From Pontibacter lucknowensis (GTDB lineage: Bacteria > Bacteroidota > Bacteroidia > Cytophagales > Hymenobacteraceae): a DNA stretch of 64,000 nucleotides. The notes beneath the pieces were generated by a model. That model made no database searches, was not told the origin of the DNA, and saw nothing but the letters and a program-made list of their open reading frames with translations. Numbering within the stretch: the stretch's first letter is position 1; each line of letters opens with the position of its first letter. Both the position numbers and the translations under genes were made by a program. The stretch spans positions 124,001 to 188,000 of the forward strand of contig NZ_FTNM01000002.1 of the NCBI RefSeq assembly GCF_900156415.1, in the 5' to 3' direction. Of this stretch, positions 18,701 through 26,220 are shown piece after piece.

Positions 18701-19385
18701 CGTCGGCACGTTTCGGGGCGAACTGCTGCACCACCGGCCCTTTAATAAAGGCTACGTTATCTTTGTAAGCCGAAACAATATCGTTCGGGTTCTTTTCGGA
18801 TGTTTTGCGGATCAGCTTGAACAGGGAGCTTTCTTTCTCCTCGCCATCGATCACAAACTTGCCATTAAAGATCTTGTGGCGGCAGTGCTCGGAGTTCACC
18901 TGCGAGAAGCCAAACACTTCGGAATCAGTCAGCGGTCTGCCCAGCCTTTCGGAAAGCTTGTTTAAGTAATCCACTTCCTCTTCGCTCAGCGACAGTCCTT
19001 CCTGCTTGTTATAGGCAGCGATATCCTCTACAGGCTGCACAGGCTCCGGCTGTATGTCAATCGTGTAGATCTCCTGATCCAGGCCCTTATACCTTTGGGA
19101 AAGCATCGGGTCGAAATCCGAGAAATCTTCCGCTACTGTTTTAAACTCTTCGATCCGGATAATTCCCTCGATGCCCATGTTCTGGGTGATCTCTACGGCA
19201 TTGGTACTCCAGGGCGTGATCATGGCTGCACGGGGGCCAACAAAAAAGCCACTCAGCACAGTTTCCTGCTTTAGAGTGGCGTTGCCGAATAACCATTCCA
19301 GTTTTTGAATGTCTGTAGCGCTTAGTTCCCGCTCGGATTGCACGGCGTAAACTGTATCGGGCTGACTAAAAAAGAAGTGAAGCAT
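15702..19385 (-). CDS. purL: Phosphoribosylformylglycinamidine synthase, large single-chain form
   Basis: Catalyses the fourth step of purine synthesis: FGAR plus glutamine plus ATP gives FGAM. At 1227 residues it is the fused, E. coli-type enzyme rather than the split PurL/PurQ/PurS set. Visible parts are the N-terminal PurS-like region, the FGAM synthase core ([48 protein letters not shown]), and the C-terminal glutaminase with the nucleophile Cys in GICNGCQ and the triad His/Glu near PHIERSL. A clear -7 box lies just upstream on the minus strand. It is a single-gene unit bounded by the shared terminator. Confidence 0.97.
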   Translation of the reverse strand: [1227 protein letters not shown]

Positions 19386-19406
19386 GCTTAGTTATTTTTC
19401 TATACG

Positions 19407-19414
19407 CAAAGATA
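19407..19414 (-). promoter_or_regulatory. -7 promoter element of purL
   Basis: On the minus strand the octamer TATCTTTG matches the Bacteroidota TAnnTTTG -7 consensus, 22-29 bp before the purL ATG at 19385. No convincing -33 TTTG is seen at the expected distance. The 5' leader would be short. Confidence 0.5.
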
Positions 19415-19847
19415 CGGTTCAAATTTAGATAATTGGGCAGGAAAGGGCCAAGATTAGCGGCAATTCTATTGCAATTGTATGGCCAGTGCTGGTAGGAGGT
19501 ATGCACTAACCGAGAAAATGATGTGGAGAGAAGATCCCTCTGAATACCGCTCATTTAGATGTGAATTGCCCTGTAAGCCAATTTTCGGCCAAATTAAGGA
19601 TAATTTTTTGAGAAGAGTAGGGGAGAGTGGGGTATAAAGTTTTGTGGTTAAAAAAGGTCGTGCCTGCGCTGGCTGAAGTTTAAGTAAGGTTGCAACAGCA
19701 CGGAAGATGGGTAATAGCATTATTTAGGATTAGTCTCAGTTATAGGAGGCATAAAAGAAAACGCGGCGAAGCATTTCACTTCGTCGCGTTGGTAGGTTTT
19801 AATCATAACGCCTGGCTTACAAGCCTGCTTGTTGAATGAGGTATAGC
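19415..19847. other. Intergenic region without a recognised gene
   Basis: About 430 bp between purL (leftward) and the terminator side of the PadR operon. Short open frames on the minus strand have no recognisable motifs and no ribosome-binding sites. Apart from the hairpin at 19761-19789 I see nothing that can be assigned. Confidence 0.5.
19761..19789 (-). terminator. Terminator of the PadR/membrane protein operon
   Basis: ACGCGGCGAAG (19761-19771) pairs with CTTCGTCGCGT (19779-19789), with one G-T pair and a 7-nt loop. Read on the minus strand the stem is followed by TTTTCTTTTA. It lies about 60 bp after the stop codon of the gene ending at 19848. Confidence 0.7.
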
Positions 19848-20513
19848 TTATGCAAAGGCAGCAGGGTATAACTTCTGGGCTCTCTGCTTGATTTTATCTA
19901 TCGTGTCGATGTAGGCAATGGTCAGGATGAAAGAGATGGTGATGTGTAAGGCATATGGCCAGATGGCTTCGGGGATCAGCTTTTCCAGTACCATGTAGTT
20001 GAGGTACATCGGGAAGTACAGCAGCGGCGTAAACCCATAGGTATACTGCATGATTGACAGCTTTTTGTGTAATTTCTTTTTCAGGAAAACAAACTCCTTT
20101 ACTGCAAAATACAGAATGGCAGCCGTGAGTCCTCCCAGGCTCACCAGTTTCACCATACCTGGATCGAGTGAGGTGAGTGCCAGCTGAAAACCAACGAACA
20201 GTGCTAGGGAAAGCAGCAGGTGAGGCAATTTAAAATAAGCTAAGAATGTCCGTAGCCACAGCAACATGTTCTCTTTCTGGATAGCCGCTATTCGCTTTTC
20301 ATACACATCCATAAAACCGAAAATACCGAAGCTCTTGTAAACTTTCTGAATCGCCTCGTCCAACGTCAGGTCGGGGTTTCCCTCCCATTGCTTCTCAATG
20401 TCAGAAGCCAGGTGGTCTACCAGTTCTGTCTGGATGTCATAGGTGTCTACAAACTTCTTCTGCAGAAAGGTATACAGTTTTTCGATGTCTGTGGCTGTCA
20501 GTTCCTTTTTCAT
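19848..20513 (-). CDS. Membrane protein with N-terminal HAAS-like domain, partner of PadR
   Basis: A 221-residue protein. Residues 1-75 form a charged helical domain (LTATDIEKLYTFLQKKFVDTYDIQTELVDHLASDIE ... LDEAIQKVYKSFG) resembling the HAAS/DUF1700 domain often encoded beside PadR genes. Four or five hydrophobic helices follow (about 90-210). The start codon overlaps the PadR stop by 4 bp. In other systems PadR/HAAS pairs adjust membrane or stress functions; the exact role here is unknown. Confidence 0.72.
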   Translation of the reverse strand: MKKELTATDIEKLYTFLQKKFVDTYDIQTELVDHLASDIEKQWEGNPDLTLDEAIQKVYKSFGIFGFMDVYEKRIAAIQKENMLLWLRTFLAYFKLPHLLLSLALFVGFQLALTSLDPGMVKLVSLGGLTAAILYFAVKEFVFLKKKLHKKLSIMQYTYGFTPLLYFPMYLNYMVLEKLIPEAIWPYALHITISFILTIAYIDTIDKIKQRAQKLYPAAFA

Positions 20514-20857
20514 GCTTTTGAGGGATTAGCTAAGTTCGTATTCATGATCACCTGCATTTGCTCTATAAAGCCTTTCAGTTCGGCCAGCTTGTCCGCTGTT
20601 TCTTTTTTGCCTGCCTCTGTCAACTTGTAGTATTTCCGCATCCGGTTGCCGATATGTACCATCTCTGCCTGCAGCAGCCCTTCGGCCTCAAGTTTGTGAA
20701 GCGAAGGGTATAGGGCGCCTTCTGTAATATTGAGTTCTCCAGCTGTCAGCTCTTTCACCTTTTGGGTGATTTCGTACCCATACATCCTGTCGTTCTCCTC
20801 CAGCAGCTTTAGGATGATGGTCGAGAGACTGCCTTTATAAAGTGAACTGTTTTTCAT
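20510..20857 (-). CDS. PadR-family transcriptional regulator
   Basis: A 115-residue winged-helix protein. The opening SLYKGSLSTIILKLLEENDRMYGYEITQKVKELTAGELNITEGALYPSLHKLEAEGLL is the classic PadR DNA-binding fold; the rest is a dimerisation helix. It probably represses its own operon, and the coupled membrane protein may modulate it. It is divergent from mug, with a 209-bp A/T-rich spacer between them. Confidence 0.92.
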   Translation of the reverse strand: MKNSSLYKGSLSTIILKLLEENDRMYGYEITQKVKELTAGELNITEGALYPSLHKLEAEGLLQAEMVHIGNRMRKYYKLTEAGKKETADKLAELKGFIEQMQVIMNTNLANPSKA

Positions 20858-21066
20858 ACTGCAAATATATAAGAATGTTTTGCATAAGAAAGTTATGTAT
20901 TATTTTTTTGCAAAAAATTCTGGATCTGGTAATTGCTATAAGGCCAGAATTCCTTTTTACTAAATCAAAAAACCTAGATCGTTAAGCTGATGCTTCTTCA
21001 CCTTTTATTGATTACACTGCCAACCAAATTATAACTGTAAGCAACTGGTATTAGTAAAGAACTGGT

Positions 21067-21630
21067 ATGCAACCTCAAAAACGAAGACCCACCAAAGAAG
21101 AGCTGGCGGCGGCTAACAGCAGAACGCTGCCTGATATCATCGCGCCCAACCTCAAAGTCCTTTTCTGCGGCATTAACCCGGGGCTTTACACGGCTGTAGT
21201 TGGGCATAACTTCGCCCGGCCGGGCAACCGCTTCTGGCCGACCCTGCATGCGGCGGGTTTCACGCCCCGGCTATACCTGCCCGAGGAAGAAAGGGGACTG
21301 CTGGACCTTGGTTTTGGGATCACCAACATCGTAGACAGGGCCACTGCCAGCGCCGCTGAGCTCTCGGCCGCAGAACTGAAAGAAGGAGGGGGCAGGCTGG
21401 TGGAGAAAGTGCTGGCGTACCAGCCACAGGTGCTGGCCTTACTGGGGATCTCCGCCTACCGCGTAGCGTTCGGAAAGGCAAATGCAGGTATAGGTATACA
21501 GGAGCAGACCATCGGAAACACCAGGCTGTGGCTGTTGCCTAATCCCAGCGGTCTGAATGCGCATTTCCCGCCACAGAAGCTGGCCAGGGTATACCAGGAG
21601 CTTCGGATTTTTGTCGATATGCTGGAATAG
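21067..21630 (+). CDS. mug: G/U mismatch-specific DNA glycosylase
   Basis: A 187-residue member of the uracil-DNA glycosylase superfamily (Mug/TDG type) that excises uracil or ethenocytosine opposite guanine. Motif 1 is LFCGINPGLYTAVVGHNFARPGNRFWP (the Asn activates water) and motif 2 is LLPNPSGLNAHF (the loop that enters the helix). Length and motif order match E. coli Mug. Starting at 21487 the tandem hexamer GGTATAGGTATA reads Gly-Ile-Gly-Ile. It appears to be a stand-alone gene. Confidence 0.93.
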   Translation: MQPQKRRPTKEELAAANSRTLPDIIAPNLKVLFCGINPGLYTAVVGHNFARPGNRFWPTLHAAGFTPRLYLPEEERGLLDLGFGITNIVDRATASAAELSAAELKEGGGRLVEKVLAYQPQVLALLGISAYRVAFGKANAGIGIQEQTIGNTRLWLLPNPSGLNAHFPPQKLARVYQELRIFVDMLE

Positions 21631-21704
21631 ACAAGCCTGCTCTTTCGGCTATACCTTGCAAAGGCAGGATTTATCAGTGGACCCAAGGTATAACCAGCTA
21701 TTTA

Positions 21705-21735
21705 AGTAAAGACAGCTTGCCACCTGGTCTTTACT
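21705..21735 (+). terminator. Possible terminator after mug
   Basis: AGTAAAGAC (21705-21713) pairs perfectly with GTCTTTACT (21727-21735) across a 13-nt loop. The following bases are only weakly T-rich (TTCCC), so termination is uncertain. A second inverted pair built on CTATACCTTG/CAAGGTATAA lies just upstream at ~21650-21694. Confidence 0.4.
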
Positions 21736-21851
21736 TTCCCATGCCCTTATGTAACCAAGCTGTATAAATATTTGTATTATTACTTGAAACTATTTTCGTT
21801 AAAACATATACCATTAAGTCAAGGCAAATTCAAACTCAGCTGGCATGGAAC

Positions 21852-22271
21852 ATGAATCTACTAAACTTTGAAAAGGCGCTGGAGCAGGATTTCGTGACCA
21901 TACGGCACAGCCCCGAAAATAAAATGCTTTGGAACCAGTGGCGGGGGAGTATACCTTCAGATCCGCTGCGCGAAGCCATGATCTTTGCCTGTGAGTTTAT
22001 CGTCGCCAACGAAATAGAGCTGATACTTGCCGACTATACCAAGATGCAGCCACCTTCCCTGCAGGACCAGAATTGGATCGCTATACATTCGGCGGAGATA
22101 CTGCAGCACAGTAAGTTAAAGCGGGTCGCCAATGTGATGGGCACCGATATTTTTCAGCAGCTGTCCATTGAAACCATCTACCAGATCGCCTCCCAAACCC
22201 CGCTTCCCTGCGAGTCCCGTGACTTCATGTTCAAAGACGACGCCCTGGAGTGGCTATTCAGCACTGAGTAG
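21852..22271 (+). CDS. Small acidic hypothetical protein (STAS-like family)
   Basis: A 139-residue soluble protein I cannot name. It has an alternating helix/strand pattern with VANEIELILADYTKMQPPSLQDQNWIAIHSAEILQHSKLKRVANVMGTD, like the Bacteroidota proteins loosely compared with STAS/SpoIIAA folds. The product encoded at 34546-35001 has the same plan (strand, LLNDCSS/LADYTKM, W before a helix, basic loop, final W), suggesting paralogs. That second copy sits among two-component genes, so a signalling role is possible. Position between mug and DoxX gives no further hint. Confidence 0.6.
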   Translation: MNLLNFEKALEQDFVTIRHSPENKMLWNQWRGSIPSDPLREAMIFACEFIVANEIELILADYTKMQPPSLQDQNWIAIHSAEILQHSKLKRVANVMGTDIFQQLSIETIYQIASQTPLPCESRDFMFKDDALEWLFSTE

Positions 22272-22282
22272 CAGAACTCAGG

Positions 22283-22750
22283 TTAGTCTGCTTGTTCTTC
22301 CTCTGGCTGCCTCTGCCGCAGTACCTTATTGTCGATGGAGTAGCGGCCCGGGCCTTTCACCATGAAGAAGAGGAGCAACGCTGTGACAGTCAGAGACAAA
22401 ACCAGTTCGGCGTTACCCAGACTAATGCCTCCTTGCTGGGGATTCACGATAAGCAAAGCACCTATCAGGATCGGAATCTGGCAGAGCAGAGCCAGTCGCG
22501 TAAGCATGCCAAATGCGATCATCAAACCGCCTACTATGTGTACCATGCTGGTGAGGAAATGGGCCTTGCCAGCAGAGAGAACATCCTGGCTGGAGCTGAA
22601 GATGTAGAATACGTCGGTGGTATGCTCCAGGAAGAGCAGGCCTTTGATAAACAGGAATAGTCCGAGGAGAATTCTCAGGGCGTCCATCCAGACAGGGTTG
22701 TTGGCGCTGTTGATGCGAGGGGTGCGGTGAAGTTCATGTGCAAGTGCCAT
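22283..22750 (-). CDS. DoxX-family membrane protein
   Basis: A 155-residue protein with four hydrophobic segments. DALRILLGLFLFIKGLLFL near the N terminus and MVHIVGGLMIAFGMLTRLALLCQIPILIGALLIV in the middle are typical of DoxX/DoxD proteins. Members take part in quinone-linked or oxidative-stress functions, but most have no assigned reaction. It diverges from the TetR gene at 22947 and could share its control region. Confidence 0.85.
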   Translation of the reverse strand: MALAHELHRTPRINSANNPVWMDALRILLGLFLFIKGLLFLEHTTDVFYIFSSSQDVLSAGKAHFLTSMVHIVGGLMIAFGMLTRLALLCQIPILIGALLIVNPQQGGISLGNAELVLSLTVTALLLFFMVKGPGRYSIDNKVLRQRQPEEEQAD

Positions 22751-22910
22751 GGCAGTAGGTTTTTACGTGAAAAAAGCGCTATATCTATATTTACGTTCAC
22801 AGCCACAATCCCGTTTATTTGCCATGCTTTTGAAGTCGTTTGACCAGAAAATTCAGTTTTTTGGCGGAACAGCTTTCACAATTGTAGCTACAAACGTAGC
22901 TTTGCAGACC

Positions 22911-22922
22911 GAATGAACATTC
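22911..22922. promoter_or_regulatory. Candidate TetR operator
   Basis: GAATGAACATTC is an inverted repeat with perfect 5-bp arms, 24 bp before the TetR ATG at 22947, in the spacer shared with the divergent DoxX gene. Self-repression by the TetR protein is the simplest reading. I did not find the same palindrome ahead of the TolC gene. Confidence 0.35.
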
Positions 22923-22946
22923 AATTGGGATTAAAAGGGGATTTGA

Positions 22947-23522
22947 ATGGAGCCGATTGCAGACAAGAAGAAAGCCATATTCATCAGCACGATGGAGCTG
23001 GTCCGCGATAAAGGCTTTCATGGGACGCCGATGAGTATGGTCGCCAAGCACGCCGGTGTGGCAGCGGGTACCATTTACCATTACTTCGAGAGTAAAGAGC
23101 AGCTCATCACCGAACTGTTCGACTACGCACAGCAGCAGGTTATTGAAGTTGTGGAGCAGGAAACCTGTGCCGCTATACCTTTCAAAGATTGCTTTTTCAA
23201 CCTCTGGGGTGGACTCTATACCTTTTACCAGAACAATCAGAACCTGCTCCGGTTCTTCGAGCAGTTTGTCAACTCTCCTTACAGCACAGCAAGGCCACCG
23301 CTTGAAGAAGACAAGTTTTATACCTTGCTTTTTGCCTTTTTTGAGCGTGGCATACAGGAAGGATTGCTGAAAGAGGTAAGTCCTAAGATATTGGCTACGC
23401 TCACCCACAGCAGTGTGCTTTCCATGGCCAAACTGACAGGCAGCGGCCGACTCCATCTGGATAGAAAAGAACTCGAACAGATACTGCAGCTTATTTGGGA
23501 CGGTATAGCCTTTGACCGTTAG
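22947..23522 (+). CDS. TetR-family regulator of the efflux operon
   Basis: A 191-residue repressor. The N-terminal helix-turn-helix reads FISTMELVRDKGFHGTPMSMVAKHAGVAAGTIYHYFESKEQLITELF; the rest is a variable helical ligand-binding domain. It stands 165 bp before a TolC/adaptor/RND operon on the same strand, the usual place for a TetR that senses the pump's substrates. The ligand cannot be inferred. Confidence 0.9.
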   Translation: MEPIADKKKAIFISTMELVRDKGFHGTPMSMVAKHAGVAAGTIYHYFESKEQLITELFDYAQQQVIEVVEQETCAAIPFKDCFFNLWGGLYTFYQNNQNLLRFFEQFVNSPYSTARPPLEEDKFYTLLFAFFERGIQEGLLKEVSPKILATLTHSSVLSMAKLTGSGRLHLDRKELEQILQLIWDGIAFDR

Positions 23523-23686
23523 CCGCCAACTTTAGCAAATAAAATTATCGTTACACTGATGTTTAAACAATAACAATAAGCCCCGAAATGAAATAAGAAA
23601 GAAAAAACTAAAGCAGTTGCATCACCATCAGTTCCTGCACCTGCACGTTTAATACTCAATCAAAATGCTGAACACCAAAATTATAC

Positions 23687-25021
23687 ATGAAATTAACTAC
23701 TTATTTTAAACAACTGCTGATTGCCTGCCTGCTGGTTCCGGGCGCCCTGATGGCGCAGGACAACACTGGTACAGCCGCGACGGATAGCCTGACCCTGGAG
23801 CAATGCGTGGGGTATGCGCTGGAAAACCGGGCGGCGATGGAGCAGGCACTGATCGACGAGCAGATCGGTGAGCGGGAGATCAGAGCCAGTCTTTCGGGCT
23901 GGTTTCCGCAGATCAATGCCAACTTCGGGAGCACCTACAACATCAAAAGGCCCCAGCAGCCAATCGGAGGGGAGATCATCACCTTCGGACAGAAGTATAA
24001 CTCCAACCTGGCGCTGCAGGCTACCCAAAACATTTTTGACAATAACCTGCTCCTCGCCTCCAGGGCGTCTCGTTCCAGAAAGCTGTTGTTGGATCAGCAG
24101 GTGACCGATACCCGCATTAACACGGTGGTAGAGGTGAGCAAGGCATTTTACAATGTGCTGCTCACGCAGGAGCAGCTGCGCATCCTGGACCAGAACATCT
24201 CGCGCCAGGAAAAGCAGTTCAACGACGCCCGCAGCCGCTACGATGTTGGTCTGGTCGATAAAACCGACTACCAGCGTGCCGCCATTACACTGGCCAACAT
24301 CCGGTCAGACCGCAAGCGGGTGCAGGAGAACATCAAGGCCAGCGTAGCCTACCTGAAACAGCTGATGGGCTACCCGGTGGAACAGCAGCTGAACCTCACC
24401 TACCAGTATGCCCGCATGGAGCAGGAAGTACAGGTAGACACGACTGAGATCATCGCCTTCGACAAACGGGTGGAACTGCAGCAGTTGCAGACACAGCGCG
24501 AACTCCTGAAGCTGAACACAGCTTTTAATCGCTGGAGCTTCCTGCCAACCGTTTCGGCTTTTGCCAACTACAACCTCCTGTACTTCAACAACGAGTTCGC
24601 CAACCTCTACGACCAGCACTTCCCTAACTCATCGGTTGGCCTGCAGGTAGCGCTGCCGATTTTCCAGGGTACCAGAAGACTGCAGAACCTCAAGATCGCA
24701 CAGTTGCAGGAAGACCGCCTGGATGTGCAGATCGAAGACGCTCGACGGGCCATTAACACGGAGTACCAGACGGCGCTGGCGAATTACAAAGGTGATTACA
24801 CGGAATGGCGGACAGTGCAGTCGAACCTGGAGATGGCCGAAGAAGTGTACGAGATCATCAAGCTGCAGTACGACGAGGGCGTGAAAGCCTATGTGGACCT
24901 GATCGTGGCCGAGACTGAGCTGCGCACTACCCAGCTGAATTACTACAATGCTCTTTACAGCGTGCTCTCCAGCAAACTGGACCTGCAGCGTGCCCTTGGA
25001 AACATAGACATCAACCGATAA
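23687..25021 (+). CDS. TolC-family outer-membrane efflux channel
   Basis: A 444-residue outer-membrane protein with a signal peptide (LLIACLLVPGALMAQ). It has two copies of the OEP repeat: the first begins SLTLEQCVGYALENRAAMEQALIDEQI, the second is around residues 260-440 and ends VAETELRTTQLNYYNALYSVLSSKLDLQRALG. It forms the trimeric exit duct for the RND pump encoded next. Adaptor and pump follow at 19- and 36-bp spacing, forming a single operon probably under the upstream TetR. Confidence 0.92.
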   Translation: MKLTTYFKQLLIACLLVPGALMAQDNTGTAATDSLTLEQCVGYALENRAAMEQALIDEQIGEREIRASLSGWFPQINANFGSTYNIKRPQQPIGGEIITFGQKYNSNLALQATQNIFDNNLLLASRASRSRKLLLDQQVTDTRINTVVEVSKAFYNVLLTQEQLRILDQNISRQEKQFNDARSRYDVGLVDKTDYQRAAITLANIRSDRKRVQENIKASVAYLKQLMGYPVEQQLNLTYQYARMEQEVQVDTTEIIAFDKRVELQQLQTQRELLKLNTAFNRWSFLPTVSAFANYNLLYFNNEFANLYDQHFPNSSVGLQVALPIFQGTRRLQNLKIAQLQEDRLDVQIEDARRAINTEYQTALANYKGDYTEWRTVQSNLEMAEEVYEIIKLQYDEGVKAYVDLIVAETELRTTQLNYYNALYSVLSSKLDLQRALGNIDINR

Positions 25022-25039
25022 AATCAGAGAAACAGGATA

Positions 25040-26185
25040 ATGAAAAATAAATACACCTGGCTGTTCGCAGCCATCATCAGCCCGACTATGCTTGTGTCTT
25101 GCGGCGGTGACGATGCCGGACAGCAGCAAATGAATCCTGCAGCCATGGCCGTTCCGGTGAACACGATTCAGGTAAAGCAGCAAAGCGTAACCGGCCGCGA
25201 TACTTACCCGGCCAGGGTGGTGCCGCTGCAGGAAGTAGAGCTGCGTCCGCAGGTATCAGGTTACATCACCAACATTTTTGTGCAGGACGGGCAGCGTGTC
25301 AAAAAGGGGCAGAAACTCTACGAAATAGACCAGAATAAATACCAGGCAGGTATACAGCAGGCGCAGGCCAGTCTTCAGAGCGCCAAAGCCAACCTGGCCC
25401 GCGCAGAGAAGGACCTGGAGCGCTACGAACGCCTGGCCGAACGCGATGCCATCGCCAGGCAACAGGTAGACTACGCCCGCACTGAGGTGCAGACAGCCCG
25501 CGCACAGGTTTCAGCGGCGCAGGCGCAGGTGAGCAGTGCAGGCACCGATCTGAGTTATTCGACCATCACGGCTCCGTTCAGCGGCGTGATTGGTATTTCG
25601 CAGGTTAGGGTAGGAGCGCAGGTATCACCGGGTCAGCCATTACTGAACACGGTGTCGTCTTCTGATCCGATCGCGGTTGATTTCGTGATCAACGAAGCCG
25701 AGCTTGGTCGCTTCAGCAACCTGCGTCAAGGCAACCAGCCGGATTCGCTTTTCACGATTCGTTTTAACAATGGCGAGCAGTACGAGCACAATGGCAAGCT
25801 GGTCGCCATCGACAGAGCCATTGGCCGACAGTCAGGTACTACCACCGTACGTGTGCAGTTCCCGAATCCGGATGAAAGGCTGATACCAGGTATGACCGTG
25901 AGCCTGGACGTGCTGAACCAGGACCTGGGCGACCAGATTGTGATTCCGTTCAAGGCGGTGACAGAGCAGTTGGGTGAGTACTACGTGTATGTGGTGCAGG
26001 GCGACTCTGTGGTACAGCAGAATGTGCAGCTGGGCACCCGCGTGAACGGCAACATTGTGGTGCGCGAAGGCCTGCAGCAGGGGCAGCAGATCGTGACCGA
26101 AGGTATACAGCGTCTGCGCCAGGGAGCCAAGGTACAGTTAGGCGGACCTGAGCAGGGACAGCCACAGGCAGGTGCTGCAAGATAA
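25040..26185 (+). CDS. RND efflux periplasmic adaptor (AcrA/MexA type)
   Basis: A 381-residue membrane-fusion protein. The leader ends in a lipobox (LVSCGGD), so it is likely a lipoprotein. Order: barrel-sandwich/lipoyl half (EVELRPQVSGYITNIFVQDGQRVKKGQKLYEID), an alpha-helical hairpin (~residues 95-165, rich in Q/A/R), the second lipoyl half (ITAPFSGVIGISQVRVGAQVSPGQ), and the beta-barrel/membrane-proximal domains. It bridges the RND pump and the TolC-like channel. Confidence 0.93.
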   Translation: MKNKYTWLFAAIISPTMLVSCGGDDAGQQQMNPAAMAVPVNTIQVKQQSVTGRDTYPARVVPLQEVELRPQVSGYITNIFVQDGQRVKKGQKLYEIDQNKYQAGIQQAQASLQSAKANLARAEKDLERYERLAERDAIARQQVDYARTEVQTARAQVSAAQAQVSSAGTDLSYSTITAPFSGVIGISQVRVGAQVSPGQPLLNTVSSSDPIAVDFVINEAELGRFSNLRQGNQPDSLFTIRFNNGEQYEHNGKLVAIDRAIGRQSGTTTVRVQFPNPDERLIPGMTVSLDVLNQDLGDQIVIPFKAVTEQLGEYYVYVVQGDSVVQQNVQLGTRVNGNIVVREGLQQGQQIVTEGIQRLRQGAKVQLGGPEQGQPQAGAAR

Positions 26186-26220
26186 TTGGAGATAGGTCTT
26201 TCAGAAGATTAACAAGCAAG

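Noticed and set aside
19466-19720. Small minus-strand frames between purL and the PadR operon
   Set aside because: No conserved motif, no ribosome-binding site and composition like a spacer.
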